From: SAR202 cluster bacterium
GTDB taxonomy: Bacteria > Chloroflexota > Dehalococcoidia > UBA3495
Assembly: GCA_009392075.1 (NCBI GenBank)
Contig: VFHG01000019.1
Span: forward strand, 1 to 9,803
DNA: 9,803 bases
Direction: 5' to 3'
Both the position numbers and the translations under genes were made by a program. Positions within the stretch are counted from its first letter, which is position 1; each line of letters begins with the position of its first letter. The notes beneath the pieces were generated by a model. That model was not told the DNA's origin. It did no database searches and worked only from the letters and a program-made list of their open reading frames with translations. Positions 6,221-9,803 of the stretch are shown here, in pieces.

Positions 6221-6229
6221 TGGTAGAAT
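6221..6229 (+). promoter_or_regulatory. Possible extended -10 upstream of the hydrolase remnant
   Basis: TGGTAGAAT has the TGn-TAGAAT form of an extended -10 element, 39 bases before the ATG of the decayed hydrolase. No -35 is seen at the right distance. It may be the relic promoter of that gene. Confidence 0.25.
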
Positions 6230-6267
6230 CTCCGTATCTCGACCTTGACCTGTCCAGAGTCTCGTAG

Positions 6268-6495
6268 ATGGCCGACCAGAAGCTAAGATTTTGCACAACC
6301 GATGACGGTGTAAGGATCTGTTACGCGACTGTGGGGGAAGGTCCGCCACTGGTCAAAGCTCCGAACTGGTTATCTCACATTGAATTCGAGTGGCACAGCC
6401 CGGTTTGGAGTCATTGATGGAAGGAGTTGTCGGCCAATCACACGGTGATCAGGTTTGACCAACGAGGCTCCGGCCTCTCTGAAAAGAAGAGGTAA
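6268..6495 (+). pseudogene. Alpha/beta hydrolase, N-terminal remnant with in-frame TGA
   Basis: Reading from ATG at 6268 gives the opening of an alpha/beta hydrolase: residues 6-25 (LRFCTTDDGVRICYATVGEG), then PPLVKAPNWLSHIEFEW (26-42) and SPVW (44-47). A TGA at 6415-6417 falls at a position where related proteins have Trp (SH-stop-WKELS). The same frame then continues with NHTVIRFDQRGSGLSE (57-72), the conserved segment after strand 4, and stops at TAA 6493-6495. The nucleophile elbow GxSxG, the acid and the catalytic His are absent, so only about a quarter of a usual 270-residue hydrolase remains. No frameshift is seen within the remnant. The gene is non-functional as it stands. The 3' part was probably lost by deletion at about 6490. 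No hydrolase sequence was recognised beyond this point. Confidence 0.85.
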
Positions 6496-6519
6496 GTCAA
6501 TAGTTTGTTACTTCTTTTC
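6481..6519. repeat. Purine/pyrimidine inverted repeat at the hydrolase truncation point
   Basis: GAAAAGAAG (6481-6489) is the exact complement of CTTCTTTTC (6511-6519). An inner TAA/TTA pair (6493-6495, 6508-6510) extends the dyad past a bulge. It covers the last codons of the hydrolase remnant and precedes the end of the minus-strand CoA ligase. It could serve as a weak terminator or mark the deletion junction. It has low complexity, so chance is possible. Confidence 0.3.
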
Positions 6520-6547
6520 CTTCTTCTGAATCTTCTGGGATTATAAG

Positions 6548-8167
6548 TTAGTTTTCTAGCTGGTGGTCCTTGTACCGCTCCCGCAACACCTTTTTATCCA
6601 TCTTGCCGACACTGGTCTTCGGTATCTCGTCGATGAACACCACATCATCCGGCATCCACCAGGAGGCGAACCGGTCTTTGATAAAGTCTAAGACGTCGGC
6701 CTTGTCCAGTTTTCCGTGCGAATCCGCGTTGGCCACCACGCAAGCCAGCGGGCGTTCTTGCCATCTTTCGTGGGGAATGCCAATCACCGCCGCCTCAAGA
6801 ACACCAGGGTGGCCGATGATGGCGGTCTCCAGGTCCACCGATGAGATCCATTCTCCACCGCTCTTGACCATGTCCTTTACCCTGTCGCCGATCTGGATAT
6901 AGCCCTCTGGACTCACTGAAGCGATATCGCCGCTGTGGTACCAGCCGTCTATGAAGGTCTCCTCCGTACGAGGGTCGTTGTAATAGCTGTCGGCGATCCA
7001 AGGCCCCTTGAACAGCAGCTCGCCCCGCTGATCTCCGTCCCACGGAATGTCGTTGTTCTCATCATCTACCAGGCGCATCTCCAGACCGGGCACCATAGCG
7101 CCTTGGGTCCCTGCCAACTGTAACTTGTCCCCGTCAGAGTCGCTGTCAAAACCGCTTGTGGGCCGGTTGTAGGAGATTATCGGTGTAGCTTCAGTCATCC
7201 CGTAGGCCTGGACCAGGTTAACGTCCAGTTTCTCTTTGTAAGCCTGGATCAGGCTGATGGGCACGGCGGCGCCGCCGCTGACTATCTCACGCAAGCTGGA
7301 AAAATCGTAGTCCCTTCCGGAACGCTCGATATGGTCTAAGACTCCGATCCAGATGGTGGGAACTCCGAGGCTGAGGGTCACCTTCTCAGAGTCAATCAAA
7401 CGGCAAATAACTTCAGGGTCGGGCCTGACGCCATTGAGAACCTGCGTGGCTCCCACCAAGGCTGAGGTGTAAGGCACTCCCCAGCAATTGGCATGGAACA
7501 TCGGTACGATAGGCAGCACTACATCGCGCTCCCGAAATCCGATGGTGTCGACCTGGGCAGCCATCATAGAGTGCAGAACGATGCCCCGGTGAGAGTAGAT
7601 GACCCCTTTGGGGCGACCGGTAGTTGCCGACGTGTAGCACAAGCCTGCCGGTTCATTTTCGCCCACTCTGACTGGCGAATACTCATCGGAGACCTCTGAG
7701 AGCAGGTCTTCGTAGTTGTGGGCCGAAGGGAGAGTGGTCGTGAAGCTACGGTCGTCGGTCATAATAATGAAGTGTTCAACTGACTTCAGTTGAGGCGCCA
7801 GAGGTTCCAAAATGGGCATTAGGTCGGGGTCGATCAAGATAACCTTATCCCCGGCGTGGTTGATTATGTGGACCAGGTCTTCAGTGAACAACCGAATATT
7901 GATCGTATGGAGCACGGCGCCCATGGACGGGGCCGCAAAATAGGCTTCCAGATGCCTGTAGGTGTTCCAGGCGAACGTCCCAACCCGGTCTCCCTTGCCC
8001 ACGCCCAGACCTGCTAACGCATTCGACAGGCGGGACGCCCGTTTCGTCAGGTCTGCGTAGGTATACCGGTGAGCGCTGTCGCCCTCACGGCTGATTATCT
8101 CTTTGTGTGGGGAGAATACACTGGCCCGTTCCAGGAACTGGTGCACGAGCAGAGGGTAATCCATCAT
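6548..8167 (-). CDS. AMP-forming acyl-CoA synthetase (fatty-acid/carboxylate CoA ligase)
   Basis: A complete 539-residue member of the ANL superfamily. It activates a carboxylic acid with ATP to an acyl-adenylate and then forms acyl-CoA in the cytoplasm. Visible core motifs are the P-loop YTSATTGRPKGVIYSHR (178-194, with Ala181 where Gly is commonest), PMFHANCWG (222-230), QAYGMTEATP (320-329), GWYHSGD (408-414), IGDRVKDMVKSGGEWIS (426-442) and the C-terminal PKTSVGKMDKK with catalytic Lys522. The overall pattern is like the AlkK/medium- and long-chain fatty acid ligases; chain length cannot be told. ATG at 8167 (a second ATG follows directly) has GGAGG ten bases upstream (8178-8182). It lies 64 bases downstream of the SDR gene in the same direction, probably on one transcript. 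Confidence 0.95.
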   Translation of the reverse strand: MMDYPLLVHQFLERASVFSPHKEIISREGDSAHRYTYADLTKRASRLSNALAGLGVGKGDRVGTFAWNTYRHLEAYFAAPSMGAVLHTINIRLFTEDLVHIINHAGDKVILIDPDLMPILEPLAPQLKSVEHFIIMTDDRSFTTTLPSAHNYEDLLSEVSDEYSPVRVGENEPAGLCYTSATTGRPKGVIYSHRGIVLHSMMAAQVDTIGFRERDVVLPIVPMFHANCWGVPYTSALVGATQVLNGVRPDPEVICRLIDSEKVTLSLGVPTIWIGVLDHIERSGRDYDFSSLREIVSGGAAVPISLIQAYKEKLDVNLVQAYGMTEATPIISYNRPTSGFDSDSDGDKLQLAGTQGAMVPGLEMRLVDDENNDIPWDGDQRGELLFKGPWIADSYYNDPRTEETFIDGWYHSGDIASVSPEGYIQIGDRVKDMVKSGGEWISSVDLETAIIGHPGVLEAAVIGIPHERWQERPLACVVANADSHGKLDKADVLDFIKDRFASWWMPDDVVFIDEIPKTSVGKMDKKVLRERYKDHQLEN

Positions 8168-8231
8168 GGCTATAGGGCCTCCGGTTAGTCTCGTTGAAGC
8201 CTAGGAGTTGGTTAATAGAGATGCAGAGTGC

Positions 8232-9026
8232 CTAGGGATGTTTGATGCTGATCCCGCCGTCCACCGCCCAGGTCTGCCCCGTGACGTAGGAGGCGGCGGG
8301 CGAGGCCAGGAACACGCACAGATAACCGGGCTCTTTCAGTTGTCCGATGCGGCCCAAGGGAACTCTGCCTTTGGCGTCGTCCTGGCGGGCCTGGTAGGCC
8401 TCGGCTGACATCTGATCCGGGTCTGGAAACGAGCCTGGCGCGACGGCATTCACTCTCACTCCAAAGGGCGCCCACTCCTGGGATACGGTCTCGGTGAAGC
8501 GCATTATCCCAGCTTTAGCAGCATCGTAAGCCGAATAACCGGGCCGTCCCCGGAAGGACGCCCAGCCAGAGATGTTGATCACCGAGCCTTGGCCGCGCTC
8601 CAGCAGGTGGGGACCGACGGCCCGGCACCCTTGAAAAGCCTCAGTCAAGTTGATATTTACCACATGGTTCCAATCGTCCTCAGTCATGCCCTCTTCCGAA
8701 GAGCCCGGCAACTTGACCACCGGTTTTCGTATTGAATCCCCAACGCAAGTGACGAGAGTGTCGATATGCCCGAACTCGGCCAGGACCTGAGAGGCGATAT
8801 TGTCCATGTCGGCGGCCTTGGTGGCGTCTCCAGTCACGGGCAAAGCGGTGCGGCCCATGGCCCGAATCTCCTCGGCGACTTTGCCGACTGTAGACGCGGT
8901 CAGGCTTGCTATAGCCACATCTGCCCCAGCCTCGGCGAAGGCCAAGGCGATGCCTTTGCCGATACCCCGGCCGGCGCCCACTATCAGAACCTTCTGTCCC
9001 GTCACGTCGAATTCAGGCAGACTCAT
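8232..9026 (-). CDS. Short-chain dehydrogenase/reductase (SDR), atypical active site
   Basis: A 264-residue classical-type SDR that should use NAD(P)(H) to interconvert an alcohol and a ketone. It has the cofactor loop GAGRGIG (17-23), GDAT (66-69), VVNINL (122-127), Y167-x3-K171 (YDAAKAG) and a C-terminal YVTGQTWAVDGG. Two departures stand out: the NNAG motif reads TCVG (93-96), and the residue 13 before the catalytic Tyr, normally Ser, is Gly154, with Ser153 next to it. A loop insertion, LPGSSEEGMTEDDW (106-119), precedes the dimer helix. ATG at 9026 has GGAG six bases upstream (9033-9036). It is the first gene of a two-gene minus-strand unit with the CoA ligase, and is divergent from the MDR dehydrogenase. 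The substrate is unknown. Confidence 0.9.
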   Translation of the reverse strand: MSLPEFDVTGQKVLIVGAGRGIGKGIALAFAEAGADVAIASLTASTVGKVAEEIRAMGRTALPVTGDATKAADMDNIASQVLAEFGHIDTLVTCVGDSIRKPVVKLPGSSEEGMTEDDWNHVVNINLTEAFQGCRAVGPHLLERGQGSVINISGWASFRGRPGYSAYDAAKAGIMRFTETVSQEWAPFGVRVNAVAPGSFPDPDQMSAEAYQARQDDAKGRVPLGRIGQLKEPGYLCVFLASPAASYVTGQTWAVDGGISIKHP

Positions 9027-9071
9027 TCTTTACTCCATAAGGATTAACCATAAATACAGACCAACCTGTGG

Positions 9072-9101
9072 ATAGTAGATGGACATTGCCAAGGGGGTCA
9101 A
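9072..9101 (-). promoter_or_regulatory. Candidate promoter of the SDR-CoA ligase unit
   Basis: Read on the minus strand, TTGACC (9096-9101) and TACTAT (9072-9077) are 18 bases apart and end about 45 bases before the SDR start. The -35 is a good match (5/6) and the -10 a moderate one (4/6). Confidence 0.42.
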
Positions 9102-9129
9102 TAGAGGCACGGGCTCATCCTAGACAGCT

Positions 9130-9158
9130 TTGACTGTGCCTGGATGCCAGGTTATGAT
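9130..9158 (+). promoter_or_regulatory. Candidate promoter with palindromic spacer, MDR dehydrogenase
   Basis: TTGACT (9130-9135) and TATGAT (9153-9158) are 17 bases apart, close to the consensus in both boxes. The spacer holds the palindrome CCTGG-ATG-CCAGG (9139-9151), whose position between the boxes would suit an operator for a repressor or a MerR-like activator. The predicted leader is about 90 bases. Confidence 0.52.
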
Positions 9159-9204
9159 TTCCCTCTGATTTACACCTGTCTCGAGATTAAACGCATACAG
9201 TTCC

Positions 9205-9232
9205 ATCCAAGTTTTCCTATCCAAGTTTTCCA
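9205..9232 (+). repeat. 14-base tandem direct repeat before the MDR gene
   Basis: Two adjacent copies of ATCCAAGTTTTCC(T/A), at 9205-9218 and 9219-9232, differ only at the last base. They end 6 bases before the AGGAGG ribosome-binding site of the MDR gene, so they lie in its untranslated leader. The repeat could be a recent slippage duplication or a binding site. Confidence 0.85.
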
Positions 9233-9251
9233 TCAACCAGGAGGCAGTCCC

Positions 9252-9803
9252 ATGAAGGCCGTTTACATCACAGAGCACGGCGGCACCGACAAATTGGTCT
9301 ACGGCGACCGGCCTGAGCCTGAGGTAGCCCCGGGAGAGATCATGGTCCGAGTGCGCGCCAGCGCTCTGAACCACCTGGACCTGAATCTGCGAGAGGGCAA
9401 GTCCTACAACGGCCCCCTCCCCCGGACACTGGGCTGCGATATCGCCGGTGAGGTCGCCGCTATAAGCCCGTCCACCAACACCTCGCTCCAGGTGGGCGAC
9501 CGAGTCATCCTCAACAACCGCGTGACCTGCGGTGTCTGCGACGCCTGCAATATGGGCTTAGACCAGTCCTGCTCCAACGGCAAGCGCATCGGCGTTGACC
9601 TGGATGGTGGCCACGCAGAGTTTGTGACCGCACCCGCGGCCAACGCCCACGTGATCCCCGACGAAATGGACTTTACCGAGGCTGCCACCTTGCCAATCGC
9701 AGCGCATACGGTCTGGCACTGTTTAATGACCCAGGCGCAGATGAAGCCTTGGGACACGGTCTTAGTCCAGGCTGCCGGCAGCGGCGTTGGCAGCATGGCG
9801 ATT
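9252..9803 (+). CDS. Zinc-type medium-chain dehydrogenase/reductase (5' part)
   Basis: The first 184 residues of an alcohol dehydrogenase-like (MDR) protein; the frame is open to the window end. The structural-zinc lobe is complete: C93, C96, C99 and C107 (TCGVCDAC, then QSC). The nucleotide-binding domain begins with VLVQAAGSGVG (170-180). In contrast, the usual first catalytic-zinc ligand (Cys in a CxxD segment) is replaced by LNHLDL (39-44), and the GHE segment reads GCD (61-63). The protein may therefore resemble the MDR branch with ALNHLD that lacks classical catalytic zinc ligands. The start at 9252 has AGGAGG at 9239-9244, seven bases upstream. It could reduce an enoyl, quinone or aldehyde substrate; this cannot be decided here. 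It is divergent from the SDR-CoA ligase pair and may share its pathway. Confidence 0.9.
   Translation, partial: MKAVYITEHGGTDKLVYGDRPEPEVAPGEIMVRVRASALNHLDLNLREGKSYNGPLPRTLGCDIAGEVAAISPSTNTSLQVGDRVILNNRVTCGVCDACNMGLDQSCSNGKRIGVDLDGGHAEFVTAPAANAHVIPDEMDFTEAATLPIAAHTVWHCLMTQAQMKPWDTVLVQAAGSGVGSMAI

Larger units (their letters stand above)
9027..9251. other. Divergent intergenic region between SDR and MDR genes
   Basis: This 225-base spacer carries one promoter-like site per direction (minus 9072-9101, plus 9130-9158), a short palindrome in the plus-strand spacer and a 14-base tandem repeat near the MDR ribosome-binding site. No gene is supported within it. Confidence 0.5.

Noticed and set aside
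6415..6417. TGA recoded as Trp in the hydrolase frame
   Set aside because: korA and ccmB in this window end at TGA with well-placed downstream starts, so TGA is a stop here. The hydrolase is also truncated, which fits decay.
6481..6519. Inverted repeat as the end of an insertion element
   Set aside because: There is no transposase, no second terminal copy and no target duplication; the sequence is low complexity.
9404..9796. Minus-strand open frame opposite the MDR gene
   Set aside because: The plus strand carries a clear zinc-lobe dehydrogenase with its own ribosome-binding site; the antisense frame has no recognisable features.

Overview
The window looks like part of a bacterial chromosome of moderate G+C content (mid-50s percent by eye). 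It is densely packed with housekeeping and catabolic genes and shows no insertion sequence, phage gene, CRISPR array, rRNA or tRNA. Four things suggest an uncultured Chloroflexota lineage, perhaps Dehalococcoidia/SAR202-like: a 2-oxoacid:ferredoxin oxidoreductase pair, a cytochrome c maturation cluster whose CcmE has Cys in place of the haem-binding His, frequent GTG/TTG starts, and a CoA-ligase/SDR/MDR catabolic cluster. This assignment is an inference from gene style, not from a marker gene.

Layout. (1) Positions 2-1812 hold the 3' part of korA and a complete korB, overlapping by 4 bases and closed by a rho-independent terminator. (2) Positions 1870-2371 hold a hairpin, a promoter-like site and a small zinc-finger anti-sigma-type protein, ending in a strong bidirectional terminator. 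(3) Positions 2400-6112 hold the cytochrome c maturation region: ccmE alone on the minus strand, a 407-base divergent spacer, then ccmA-ccmB-ccmC-ccmD and a lipoprotein of unknown function on the plus strand. (4) Positions 6113-6547 hold a decayed alpha/beta hydrolase remnant with a TGA in frame and no C-terminal part. (5) Positions 6548-9026 hold, on the minus strand, a short-chain dehydrogenase followed by an AMP-forming acyl-CoA ligase, probably one transcript. (6) Positions 9027-9803 hold a divergent promoter region and the start of a zinc-type medium-chain dehydrogenase, cut by the window end.

How the genes fit together. KorAB links 2-oxoacid oxidation, CoA and ferredoxin. CcmA, CcmB and CcmC with CcmD load haem onto CcmE for delivery to apocytochrome c outside the membrane. 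Here CcmE carries CxxxY rather than HxxxY, and the partner genes ccmF, ccmG and ccmH are not in the window. The CoA ligase, SDR and MDR enzymes look like a pathway that oxidises and activates a carboxylic acid or alcohol; the substrate cannot be read from sequence.

The most interesting point is the Cys-type CcmE system, with its separate ccmE and its lipoprotein gene overlapping ccmD. Cys-type CcmE is a known variant, so the lipoprotein is the part most likely to be undescribed.
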